In this document: positions 25,986 to 34,180 of the stretch, in pieces
How the letters are laid out: each line of letters begins with the position of its first letter
Position numbering within the stretch: the first letter of the stretch is position 1
DNA from: UBA652 sp964598235
GTDB lineage: Bacteria > Pseudomonadota > Gammaproteobacteria > Nitrosococcales > Methylophagaceae
Reading direction: 5' to 3'
Assembly: GCA_964598235.1 (NCBI GenBank)
Contig: CAZRAY010000006.1
Coordinates: 1 to 61,110 of the forward strand
DNA length: 61,110 bases
Position numbers and translations under genes: made by a program
The notes under the pieces: generated by a model
Databases searched by the model: none
The model's input: the letters and a program-made list of their open reading frames with translations, nothing else
What the model was told of the DNA's origin: nothing

Positions 25986-26006
25986 ATATATTGCAAGGCA
26001 ATATAT
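25986..26006 (-). promoter_or_regulatory. 5' leader hairpin of the lipoprotein gene
   Basis: ATATATTGC (25986-25994) and GCAATATAT (25998-26006) form a perfect 9-bp stem with a 3-base loop, about 35 bases ahead of the lipoprotein start on the reverse strand. It may stabilise an abundant mRNA or be a protein-binding palindrome in the promoter; the sequence does not decide which. Confidence 0.45.
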
Positions 26007-26216
26007 AAGCAGGCTACCAAGTATTTATGAGGCTGTCCATTGTTTATTGGTATTTTATACGGGTAGTTTCAGGCGGAAGCAGAGCGGTTTAATATTCAGC
26101 GGATAAAATTATACAAAATTAGATTGAATAGAAGGTATAATGGTTTGTTAACCTTGAAATTTAAGCTGAATGTATAGCGTAAGTCGTATGCTTTTAGTTC
26201 GCTCTGGAAAATACAC

Positions 26217-27014
26217 ATGCACCCACTTTTAAATATCGCGATTCGTGCTGCGCGCGCAGCAGGTAATGTCATTGTCCGTTCAATAGAACATGTTGATCAT
26301 TTAGAAATTACGACAAAAGGCCGTAATGATTTTGTCAGTGATGTTGACCGATTGGCGGAACAAGAAATTATTGCAACGATTCACAAGGCATATCCAGAGC
26401 ACGCGATTTTAGCGGAAGAATCTGGTGAAGCAGGGGAGAGTGAAACGGTTTGGATTATTGATCCCTTAGATGGCACAAATAACTTTTTACATGGGTTCCC
26501 GCATTTCTGTGTGTCTATCGGTGTAATGGTGCGCGGCAAAATAATGCATGCGGTGGTCTACGACCCGATGCGAGAAGAATTATTTACGGCGTCACGTGGT
26601 GCCGGCGCCCAATTAAACGATCGACGCCTACGCGTCAGCAAACGAAAAACATTAGATACTGCACTATTAGCGACAGGATTCCCGTTCAAATACCCAGAGC
26701 ATACGGAAGCCTATCATACGACATTTAAATCTTTGTTTTCTCAAGTCGAAGATGTTCGTCGTGGTGGCTCGGCTGCCTTAGACTTTGCTTATGTGGCAGC
26801 AGGCCGTGTGGATGGTTATTGGGAAATTGGCTTGGCACCATGGGATATGGCCGCAGGTATCTTATTGGTCGAAGAAGCGGGTGGCACGGTCACTGACTTT
26901 ACTGGGGGCGATAATTATATGGCGCATGGTAATGTTGTTGTTGGTAATTTGCCGATTCAACAAGCGATACTAGATGACCTCTCACCGAACTTAACAAATG
27001 AATTAAAAAAGTAA
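26217..27014 (+). CDS. suhB: Inositol-1-monophosphatase family protein SuhB
   Basis: Mg-dependent phosphatase fold; in gammaproteobacteria SuhB also joins the rRNA antitermination complex. The 265-residue product has AEESGE, the metal-binding IIDPLDGTNNFLHGFPHF and the C-terminal WDMAAGILLVEEAGG. Length and motifs match SuhB of E. coli (267 residues). A -10-like TATAAT at about 26138 is the best promoter candidate upstream. A short perfect hairpin (GTAAGATTT/AAATCTTAC, 27012-27031) follows the gene without a T-tract. Confidence 0.93.
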   Translation: MHPLLNIAIRAARAAGNVIVRSIEHVDHLEITTKGRNDFVSDVDRLAEQEIIATIHKAYPEHAILAEESGEAGESETVWIIDPLDGTNNFLHGFPHFCVSIGVMVRGKIMHAVVYDPMREELFTASRGAGAQLNDRRLRVSKRKTLDTALLATGFPFKYPEHTEAYHTTFKSLFSQVEDVRRGGSAALDFAYVAAGRVDGYWEIGLAPWDMAAGILLVEEAGGTVTDFTGGDNYMAHGNVVVGNLPIQQAILDDLSPNLTNELKK

Positions 27015-27055
27015 GATTTTTAAATCTTACCTAAATTGAATTTAAGGATATTATT

Positions 27056-28876
27056 TTGAGCACAGTAGAAAATTTACGAAACATCGCGATTATCGCGCAT
27101 GTCGATCATGGTAAAACCACCTTGGTTGACCAATTACTCCGTCAATCAGGCACCTTTAGTGCGCATGAAGAAGTGGCTGACCGGGTAATGGATTCGAATG
27201 ATTTAGAAAAAGAACGTGGTATCACGATTCTATCTAAAAATACTGCCATTCGTTGGAAAGGTTATCGTATCAATATCGTAGATACTCCAGGCCATGCCGA
27301 CTTTGGTGGTGAGGTGGAGCGTGTGCTGTCAATGGTTGATTCTGTTTTGCTGTTGGTTGATTCGGTTGAAGGCCCCATGCCGCAAACACGATTTGTAACG
27401 CAAAAAGCCTTAGCGCAAGGTTTAAAACCCATTGTTGTTATCAATAAAATTGATAAACCAGGAGCGCGCCCTGATTGGGTGCTCGATCAAACCTTTGATT
27501 TGATGGCAAACTTAGATGCAACGGATGAGCAGCTTGATTTTGAAGTGCTTTATGCATCAGGATTGAATGGTTTTGCAGGTTTAGAATCGGATGTGCGCGA
27601 AGGTGATATGGAGCCATTATTCCAGATGGTGGTTGATAAAGTCGCTGCGCCAGATGTCGATCCCGATGGTCCGTTTAGAATGCAAGTCTCGTCGCTTGAT
27701 TATAATACCTATGTGGGCGTTATCGGTGTGGGCCGGATTGAACGCGGTCGCGTTAAAACGAATACGCCTGTCACGGTGGTTGATGTCAATGGCAAAACAC
27801 GCCAAGGCCGTGTGCAGCAAGTGATGGGTTTTATGGGCTTGGAGCGGGAAGAAGTCTCAGAAGCACAAGCGGGCGATATTATTGCTTTCTCAGGGCTTGA
27901 CCCGTTAAATATCTCGGATACATTATGTGATATCAATAATGTTGAAGCCTTGCCACCGCTATCGATAGACGAGCCAACGGTCACCATGACATTCCAAGTG
28001 AACAACTCACCTTTCTGCGGTAAAGAAGGCAAGTTTGTCACTACTCGGCAGATTAAAGAGCGTTTAGATCAAGAGCTGATTCATAATGTGGCGCTTAAGG
28101 TAGAGCAAACACCGACTGATCCAGATAAATTTAAAGTATCAGGTCGTGGTGAATTACATTTATCAGTATTGATTGAAACCATGCGCCGTGAAGGATTTGA
28201 GTTGGGCGTGTCTCGTCCTGAAGTGATTATCCGTGAAGTGGATGGGGTAAAACAAGAGCCTTATGAAGATGTCACCGTTGATGTTGAAGATCAGCATCAA
28301 GGTGCGATTATGGAAAAATTGGGGGAACGTGGAGCGGCATTACGCGATATGGCACCAGATGGTAAAGGGCGGGTGCGCTTAGATTTTGTGATCCCATCGC
28401 GTGGATTGATTGGCTTTAGAACTGAATTTCTAACGGCTACTCAAGGTACAGGTTTGATTTACAGCGTATTCGATCACTATGCGCCGGTTAAGGAAGGCAC
28501 CTTTGGTAAACGGATGAACGGTGTAATGATTGCGAATGGTGTGGGTAAAGCAGTGGGTTTTGCTATTTTTAACTTACAAGAGCGTGGTCGGATGTTTATC
28601 GGTCATGGTGATGAAGTCTATGAAGGTATGGTCATTGGAATCCATTCTCGTGATAATGACCTTGTTGTGAACCCTTTGAAAGGTAAACAACTGACTAATG
28701 TTCGAGCATCAGGGACAGATGAAGCTATTTCATTAACACCACCAATTCGGATGAGTTTAGAGCAAGCTTTGGAATTTATTGGGGATGATGAATTGGTTGA
28801 GGTTACACCCAAAAACTTACGTGTTCGGAAAAAGCTATTATTGGAGCATGAAAGAAAACGTGCTTCTCGTGGCTAG
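27056..28876 (+). CDS. typA: Ribosome-associated translational GTPase TypA/BipA
   Basis: Translation-factor GTPase that assists 50S assembly and growth under stress. The 606-residue product has the G1 motif AHVDHGKTTLVDQLL, the switch region with ERGITILSKNTA, G3 DTPGHADFGGEVERVL and G4 NKIDKPGARPDW. It ends with the TypA-specific RVRKKLLLEHERKRASRG. The start codon is TTG at 27056 with AAGGA upstream; it gives the usual N-terminus (STVENLRNIAIIAHVDHG). Confidence 0.97.
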   Translation: MSTVENLRNIAIIAHVDHGKTTLVDQLLRQSGTFSAHEEVADRVMDSNDLEKERGITILSKNTAIRWKGYRINIVDTPGHADFGGEVERVLSMVDSVLLLVDSVEGPMPQTRFVTQKALAQGLKPIVVINKIDKPGARPDWVLDQTFDLMANLDATDEQLDFEVLYASGLNGFAGLESDVREGDMEPLFQMVVDKVAAPDVDPDGPFRMQVSSLDYNTYVGVIGVGRIERGRVKTNTPVTVVDVNGKTRQGRVQQVMGFMGLEREEVSEAQAGDIIAFSGLDPLNISDTLCDINNVEALPPLSIDEPTVTMTFQVNNSPFCGKEGKFVTTRQIKERLDQELIHNVALKVEQTPTDPDKFKVSGRGELHLSVLIETMRREGFELGVSRPEVIIREVDGVKQEPYEDVTVDVEDQHQGAIMEKLGERGAALRDMAPDGKGRVRLDFVIPSRGLIGFRTEFLTATQGTGLIYSVFDHYAPVKEGTFGKRMNGVMIANGVGKAVGFAIFNLQERGRMFIGHGDEVYEGMVIGIHSRDNDLVVNPLKGKQLTNVRASGTDEAISLTPPIRMSLEQALEFIGDDELVEVTPKNLRVRKKLLLEHERKRASRG

Positions 28877-28929
28877 TCAACGCAACATATGGTATAAATG
28901 ACACTGATTATTACGACAGAAGTCAGATT

Positions 28930-29175
28930 ATGCGGATATTATTACTAATTGCCATTGGCTTAATGATTTATATCATCATTAAGCGATTTTTAGATGCGCG
29001 GGCGGGCGCTAATCAGCGCCCGGATGCGATATCAAGTGATAGCACTGGTTTAGTTAAATGTGATTATTGCGGCATACACGTTGTAGAGAATGAGGCCATT
29101 CAGTCAGACCGAGACACAGTAGTGTATTACTGCTGTGTTGAACATGAAACTTTAGATATTAAAAAACATGGCTGA
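28930..29175 (+). CDS. PP0621-family small membrane protein
   Basis: An 81-residue protein with one N-terminal membrane helix (about residues 3-20) and a C-terminal part with CDYCG and YYCC, probably binding zinc. PP0621-family genes are regularly found just ahead of pilS in gammaproteobacteria, as here, where it overlaps pilS by 8 bases. Function unknown; a role in type IV pilus control is suggested only by position. Confidence 0.8.
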   Translation: MRILLLIAIGLMIYIIIKRFLDARAGANQRPDAISSDSTGLVKCDYCGIHVVENEAIQSDRDTVVYYCCVEHETLDIKKHG

Positions 29176-30790
29176 CCCAGCAGTTTCAGAACAGAATATA
29201 GACGAATCTATTGCTTGGCGAGGATTGCGGTTGTATGCAATCTATCGTCTTTTATTGGCGATTGTATTATTTGGCTTATTTTACTTTAAGTCTGGCGCTG
29301 CCTTTTTAGCTGCGCATGCACCTATTTTCTATAATGTAACAATACAAGCCTATTGCATCTTTGCGGCGGTATGCCTTGTTATTGCATTATTTAGAGGGTT
29401 GCCATTTTATTTCTTCCTCACTGCGCAGCTTATGGTCGATATTGTTGTATTGACAGCATTAATACATTTTAGTGGTGGCCTAGATACAGGTTTAGGGCTT
29501 CTATTGAGTATTGTCGTGATGATTGGCAGCCTGTTTTCAACAGGTAAATTATCTTTCTTTTATGCGGCATTGGCGACCATCGCTTTATTTGCAGAAGTGA
29601 GCTATGGGCAACTAGAAGCAGCCGGTGATCCAAGCTACTATCGGGCTGGCATACTTGGAGTGATGTTTTTCGCAACGGCATTATTGACGCAAATATTAAG
29701 TAAACGCGTGCAACGCAGTGAAAACTTGATGTATCAACATGCATCGGATGCAAGTAAAGTGACCGCACTGAACCAACTGATTGTTGACCGCTTGCAGGTT
29801 GGTGTGGTGACCGTCGATAAAAAAGACAATGTCTATTCGATTAATCAATCTGCCCGTACGATGTTGGGCGTGTTGGCGAAGCGTGCGGTTTCAGGCGCAC
29901 ATTTATCTACGCTCGCGCCAAAATTACTTTCCCAATTAACGCAATGGCGTCGCAGTAATGATCAACGGGTATTGTATACATTTGAATCCAAACACAATAC
30001 AACTCAAATTATGCCGAATATGACTCCTTTAAGTAATGGGGATGTGGTTATTTTTCTAGATGATTTGTCGGTTATGACAGAGCAAGCGCAGCAAATGAAA
30101 ATGGCTTCCTTAGGTCGGATGGCAGCGAGTATTGCACATGAAATACGCAACCCATTAGGCGCCATTAGCCATGCCACTGAATTATTGGATGAAGCAGGTG
30201 ATTTTAATGCGGAAAATAAAAACTTATTACAAATAATCGATCGACATTGTGGACGAGTGAACGGGGTGATTGATGCGGTATTACAATTGAGCCGAAATAA
30301 GGTACTGAATAAAGAGTCCTTTGTTTTGGCGAGTTGGTTAGAAAAATTTGTAGATGAATTCTGTGAAAGTGAAGGGATTGACCGTGCTTTAATCATACTA
30401 ACAGTGGGTGCGCCATTAATACAGATCTCTTTCGATAAGGCACAATTAAGGCAGATCATGTGGAATTTATGCAGTAATGCATGGCATTATTCAAATTCAG
30501 AAAATGAATCATCACAAGTATTGATTCGCTTACAACAGGTGACGGATAATATTAATGAAGAGAAAGCAACTATTGATGTAATTGATAATGGTCCTGGCGT
30601 ATCGCCAACGGCATTACCACAATTGTTTGAACCTTTTAATACAGAACGAACGGGTGGTGTAGGCCTTGGCTTGCATCTCGCAAGAGAAATGGCACACGCT
30701 AATAGTGCATTATTGTATTATGTTGAGGAAAGTAAGCGCACTTGTTTTAGAGTCACGATTACGCCCGAAATTAAACAGGGATTGAAATGA
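29168..30790 (+). CDS. pilS: Sensor histidine kinase PilS
   Basis: Inner-membrane kinase controlling pilin transcription through PilR. The 540-residue protein begins with six hydrophobic helices (about residues 25-185). A PAS-type segment (VGVVTVDKKDNVYSINQSAR) follows, then the phosphoacceptor His in ASIAHEIRNPLGAISHATELL. The ATP-binding part has NLCSNAWHYS, DNGPGV and GLGLHLAREM. It overlaps pilR by 4 bases. In Pseudomonas PilS senses membrane pilin levels. Confidence 0.92.
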   Translation: MADPAVSEQNIDESIAWRGLRLYAIYRLLLAIVLFGLFYFKSGAAFLAAHAPIFYNVTIQAYCIFAAVCLVIALFRGLPFYFFLTAQLMVDIVVLTALIHFSGGLDTGLGLLLSIVVMIGSLFSTGKLSFFYAALATIALFAEVSYGQLEAAGDPSYYRAGILGVMFFATALLTQILSKRVQRSENLMYQHASDASKVTALNQLIVDRLQVGVVTVDKKDNVYSINQSARTMLGVLAKRAVSGAHLSTLAPKLLSQLTQWRRSNDQRVLYTFESKHNTTQIMPNMTPLSNGDVVIFLDDLSVMTEQAQQMKMASLGRMAASIAHEIRNPLGAISHATELLDEAGDFNAENKNLLQIIDRHCGRVNGVIDAVLQLSRNKVLNKESFVLASWLEKFVDEFCESEGIDRALIILTVGAPLIQISFDKAQLRQIMWNLCSNAWHYSNSENESSQVLIRLQQVTDNINEEKATIDVIDNGPGVSPTALPQLFEPFNTERTGGVGLGLHLAREMAHANSALLYYVEESKRTCFRVTITPEIKQGLK

Positions 30791-32178
30791 AAGCAACCGC
30801 ACTCATTATTGATGATGAACCTGATATTTTAGAGTTGATTGTATTAACGCTAGAGAAGATGGATATCATCTGCACAACGGCAGAGACTGTAGCAGAAGCG
30901 AAAAAAGCACTGGCGAGTAAAGTGTTTGATATCTGTTTAACGGATATGCGCTTACCAGATGGGGATGGTTTTGAAATAGTGGAATTAATTCAACGCGATT
31001 ACCGACAAATCCCCGTTGCCGTTATTACAGCACATGGCAGTGTGGAATTAGCCGTACAAGCCTTAAAAGTGGGTGCGTTTGATTTTGTTTCTAAACCAGT
31101 TCGTTTGCGTGTGTTGCGTGATCTTGTAAAGAGCGCGCTGAAGCTAGCGAAAAAAGATACCGAAGCAGAAGTGACAGCGGAATCTTCTCAAGCGGCTGAG
31201 CGTTTACTCGGTAAAACAGCTGTGATGCATGACGTGCGGCAAAAGATTGCCAAGCTTGCACGGAGCCAGGCACCTGTTTATATTAGTGGCGAATCGGGCA
31301 CAGGGAAAGAACTGACAGCACGCCTTATCCATGAGCTGGGCGCCCGAGGTGAAATGCCTTTTATTGCAGTAAACTGTGGTGCCATACCTGCAGAGCTAGT
31401 TGAAAGCGAACTGTTTGGTCATGTGAAAGGGGCATTTACGGGCGCTAGCAGCGATAAACAGGGCTTGTTTGAAGCTGCCAATGGGGGGACTCTATTATTA
31501 GATGAAGTTGCCGAGCTGCCTATGAGCATGCAAGTGAAATTACTACGTGTGTTGCAAGAAAAATCTATTAGACGAGTAGGTGCGAATGCAGAGGTCAGTA
31601 TTGATGTACGCGTATTAAGCGCGACACATCATAATTTGGCCGAACGGGTGAAGCAAGGCCAATTTAGAGAAGATCTCTATTACCGGATTAACGTGATTGA
31701 ATTGCCATTACCCTCGCTCCGTGAGCGACAAGATGATATTCCCATGCTGGCTAATTATATTTTAAAGAATATCACGGCGGTAGGTGGAGAAGATAAGGCG
31801 GAATGGGTTATTAGCCCAACGGCGATGTTAGCGCTTAAAAGATATGAGTTCCCAGGAAATATTAGAGAATTAGAAAATATATTAGAGCGTGCACAAACAT
31901 GGGCAGAAAATCAACAAATCGAAGTAGAAGACCTGATGCTGCCCGTGCCCGGTAAAAAACCAATGGCACAGGTGAACGAAGCTATTGGTGATATTGCAGT
32001 AGAAAACGATGTGGGCACTGCGCAATCTGACTTAGCTAGCACAATGGAATCCCAAGAGCGTGAACTTATTATGAATGCACTAGAGGAAACTCGGTGGAAT
32101 AAAACAGCGGCGGCTAAGAAATTAGGTATCACTTTCCGCGCCTTGCGCTATCGACTTAAAAAATTGGATTTAGAATAA
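30787..32178 (+). CDS. pilR: Sigma-54-dependent response regulator PilR
   Basis: NtrC-class activator. The 463-residue protein has an N-terminal receiver with acidic pair DDEP, phosphorylation Asp in CLTDMRLPDGDG and Lys in FVSKPV. A central AAA+ domain has GESGTGKE (Walker A), the sigma-54 contact loop GAFTGAS, LLLDEVAELP and RVLSATHHNL. A C-terminal Fis-type helix-turn-helix (WNKTAAAKKLGITFRALRYRL) completes it. The sigma-54 promoter ahead of the downstream pilin gene is its likely target. Confidence 0.94.
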   Translation: MKATALIIDDEPDILELIVLTLEKMDIICTTAETVAEAKKALASKVFDICLTDMRLPDGDGFEIVELIQRDYRQIPVAVITAHGSVELAVQALKVGAFDFVSKPVRLRVLRDLVKSALKLAKKDTEAEVTAESSQAAERLLGKTAVMHDVRQKIAKLARSQAPVYISGESGTGKELTARLIHELGARGEMPFIAVNCGAIPAELVESELFGHVKGAFTGASSDKQGLFEAANGGTLLLDEVAELPMSMQVKLLRVLQEKSIRRVGANAEVSIDVRVLSATHHNLAERVKQGQFREDLYYRINVIELPLPSLRERQDDIPMLANYILKNITAVGGEDKAEWVISPTAMLALKRYEFPGNIRELENILERAQTWAENQQIEVEDLMLPVPGKKPMAQVNEAIGDIAVENDVGTAQSDLASTMESQERELIMNALEETRWNKTAAAKKLGITFRALRYRLKKLDLE

Positions 32179-32530
32179 CGCCGCATTTTGGTGTGTGGCG
32201 AATGCTTGTCTGGTATCTTAAATCGACTTTCTAAACCCGATATATGTTTGTCATCTTAGTGGGGAGCGGTTGGTATACAAAGGGAATACTAAATCATAAA
32301 CTGACCATTTACGTCACATTTTGACCTGTTGCGGTTATCATGCGCGAAGAGAGACCGATGAATATAATTACTATAAATTTATAGAGATAGAAAAATAATT
32401 AAATTATCTTTATTAAACAGTACTTTATGGTTTTTTTTGATATAGTTAACAAAGTTGGCATTAAATCTGCATCATCTAGGGCAGACGACTGCTTTACGTC
32501 TACTTACTTAAAATAATATGGAGAAGTAAC
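32179..32530 (+). promoter_or_regulatory. pilR-pilA intergenic region
   Basis: This 352-base AT-rich gap carries the pilA promoter at its 3' end. The 5' part contains a weak CGCC/GGCG stem just behind the pilR stop (near 32180-32201). The middle has no open frame or RNA structure I can support; enhancer sites for PilR are expected here but I could not identify them with confidence. Confidence 0.5.
32455..32471 (+). promoter_or_regulatory. Sigma-54 (-24/-12) promoter of pilA
   Basis: TTGGCATTAAATCTGCA has the GG and GC dinucleotides exactly 10 bases apart, as required for sigma-54. It lies 60 bases ahead of the pilin start and behind a sigma-54 activator gene (pilR). A transcript start near 32482 is predicted. 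Confidence 0.8.
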
Positions 32531-33013
32531 ATGAACACAATGAAGAAAGTACAACAAGGTTTTACATTGATTGAATTAATGATTGTTATCGCGATCATTG
32601 GTATTTTGGCTGCGATTGCGTTGCCGCAGTATCAAACTTATATTGCTAAATCACAAGTAACACGTGGAATGGCAGAAGCAGGTGCAATAAAAACAGCGGT
32701 TGAAGTATGTATTCTTGAAGGCAAGACTGTTATTGGTAATGGTGTGGGTCAATGTGATCCTCAAGCATCTGCATCAACTATCGTTACTGGTGCTGCGCAA
32801 GCGGGTGCTCCAGCTGCGACAGCCGGTATTAACGGTTATTCTCAAGCTAACCTTGCAGCGGCGGGTGTTGCATCTGTTGTGGCAACCTTTGGTAATAGTG
32901 CTTCAGCAGTAATTGCAGCAAGCACTTTAACATGGACTCGCGTTCCTGCTTCTGGTACTTGGACTTGTGCAACTACAGTGGCTGCTAACTATACGCCTCG
33001 TGGTTGTCCATAA
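32531..33013 (+). CDS. pilA: Type IV major pilin (PilA-like)
   Basis: Precursor of the type IV pilus fibre subunit. The 160-residue protein has a 10-residue basic leader (MNTMKKVQQG) cleaved by PilD before Phe, then FTLIELMIVIAIIGILAAIA with the invariant Glu at +5. The C-terminal region is Ala/Gly-rich, with Cys pairs including WTCATTVAANYTPRGC, the disulfide-bonded D-region of pilins. AGGAG-like GGAGAAG precedes the ATG. It lies directly behind pilSR and is followed by a strong terminator, as expected for an abundant transcript. Confidence 0.93.
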   Translation: MNTMKKVQQGFTLIELMIVIAIIGILAAIALPQYQTYIAKSQVTRGMAEAGAIKTAVEVCILEGKTVIGNGVGQCDPQASASTIVTGAAQAGAPAATAGINGYSQANLAAAGVASVVATFGNSASAVIAASTLTWTRVPASGTWTCATTVAANYTPRGCP

Positions 33014-33032
33014 GACAAGCTAGAGTTTGGTT

Positions 33033-33059
33033 AATCAGTGGGGTCTGACTCCTTTGATT
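33033..33059. repeat. Imperfect palindrome of the GGGGTC-GACTCC kind
   Basis: AATCA and TGATT (33033-33037, 33055-33059) flank a core reading GGGGTCTGACTCC. The structure is nearly self-complementary and is like REP-type palindromes spread by RAYT transposases in many gammaproteobacteria. It sits just behind pilA, ahead of the terminator. Only one copy is seen. Confidence 0.4.
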
Positions 33060-33073
33060 GAGCAAGAATAAAG

Positions 33074-33104
33074 AAAAGCCCCGGCAATTTTCCGGGGCTT
33101 TTTT
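33074..33104 (+). terminator. Intrinsic terminator of pilA
   Basis: AGCCCCGG (33077-33084) and CCGGGGCT (33092-33099) form an 8-bp GC-rich stem followed by six T. It lies about 60 bases after the pilin stop. Confidence 0.92.
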
Positions 33105-33305
33105 ATGGATGATAAAAAATGAGTTAAAACCCCTGTTTGCTAATAAGAATAGCAGATGTCATTGTTTTTAATAGTTAGTCTATTGATTCACGCAGGGATA
33201 GGGATACACACATGAAGATCCAACTTTACCGTCGGTATGCTGTTCTATTTATATGAATTAAAAATGCATCCAATCTTGCAGGATAATATTTTTTTAGAGG
33301 AATCA

Positions 33306-33737
33306 ATGAAACAACGGCATGGATTTAATTTGATTGAAGTGACGATTGGGATTGCGGTGATTGCGATTTTGATGGCGCTTGGATTGCCTGAATACCAGAA
33401 ATATAGGGCAGCGTTACAAGTCGAAGAAATAATGGCAGATTCGGCAGCGCTTAGGCTGATAGTGGATAGTTGTATTGAGCAGGGCCGGCTAAAGCAAGGG
33501 GCTGCTGAAGGTGAATGTAATCTCACGATTGGCACACTTAATTTAATTGATAAAGGTGCCGCCGAGATAAATGCTGGGCAGATGTTAACGTCGACGACCA
33601 AAATTGTACTGACGTTCAGTAAGCGTGCTTCGATTGTTATTTCAGGTAAAACATTAGAATGGAACCGGTTTAGCAATGGTGAATGGTTGTGCACATTTGA
33701 TGGTGGCATACAATATGTGCCGACAGATTGTCAATAA
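33306..33737 (+). CDS. Second pilin-like protein
   Basis: A 143-residue prepilin from the ATG at 33306, chosen because of GAGGAAT upstream and because it yields a normal short leader (MKQRHG). The processing site is followed by FNLIEVTIGIAVIAILMALG with Glu at +5. Two pairs of Cys (in VDSCIEQ, GECNL and at the C-terminus WLCTFDGG and PTDCQ) give the pilin D-region pattern. It is a diverged paralogue of the preceding pilin, behind a separate terminator, so it probably has its own promoter in 33105-33305. It may be a minor pilin or an alternative fibre subunit. Confidence 0.85.
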   Translation: MKQRHGFNLIEVTIGIAVIAILMALGLPEYQKYRAALQVEEIMADSAALRLIVDSCIEQGRLKQGAAEGECNLTIGTLNLIDKGAAEINAGQMLTSTTKIVLTFSKRASIVISGKTLEWNRFSNGEWLCTFDGGIQYVPTDCQ

Positions 33738-33834
33738 TTGGACCAAAGTTAATCTGAGCTAGAGCTAAGCATAGCCAATGGCTATCTGAACATTCTCTTC
33801 TCTGTGTTTGTATAGGTGATTTGGTTGTCTAGAT

Positions 33835-33857
33835 AAAAAGCTGGAATTTACTTCCAG
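33835..33857 (-). terminator. Intrinsic terminator of ppiC (reverse strand)
   Basis: Read on the reverse strand, CTGGAA and TTCCAG form a 6-bp stem around GTAAA, followed by C and five T. It ends the leftward nrdA-nrdB-ppiC transcript, 15 bases after the ppiC stop. Confidence 0.75.
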
Positions 33858-33871
33858 TGGTAAGTCAGCAA

Positions 33872-34165
33872 TTAAGTCCGGTAAATGGTTTCAATCAGGT
33901 GAAAACCAAACTTTGTTTTAATCGGGCCATGCACGGTTAATATGGGCCTTTTAAACACCACATTATCAAATGCTTTTAGCATTTTACCAGGCATGAATTC
34001 ACCCAGATCACCGCCTTTTTTTGCAGATAATTTACACAGAGAATGTTTTTTAGCGAGGCTGGAAAAGTCTGCACCTTTGGCCAACTGTTGTTTTATTTTC
34101 TCAGCTTCTTCCTTGGTTTTTAGCAAAATATGTCGTGCCGATGCGATTGCCATAAGGTTAAGCAC
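33872..34165 (-). CDS. ppiC: Parvulin-type peptidyl-prolyl isomerase C
   Basis: Small cytosolic rotamase of the PpiC family. ARHILLKTKEEAEKIKQQL, GADFSSLAKKHSLC, GGDLGEFMPGKM and the C-terminal KTKFGFHLIETIYR follow the E. coli protein closely. Starting at the ATG at 34153 gives 93 residues, the same as E. coli. A GTG at 34165 has the better ribosome site (AGGA just upstream) and adds four residues. It follows nrdB by about 15 bases, so it is probably the last gene of the nrdAB transcript. Confidence 0.93.
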   Translation of the reverse strand: MLNLMAIASARHILLKTKEEAEKIKQQLAKGADFSSLAKKHSLCKLSAKKGGDLGEFMPGKMLKAFDNVVFKRPILTVHGPIKTKFGFHLIETIYRT

Positions 34166-34180
34166 TTAATCCTATTTCGC

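Noticed and set aside
27012..27031. Hairpin between suhB and typA as a terminator
   Set aside because: The 9-bp stem is AT-rich and not followed by a T-tract.
30004..30459. 151-codon reverse open frame inside pilS
   Set aside because: Lies fully opposite the PAS/kinase region; no upstream signals.
33245..33709. 154-codon reverse open frame over the second pilin
   Set aside because: Shadow of a clear prepilin gene; Ser/Cys/Ile-rich with no recognisable pattern.
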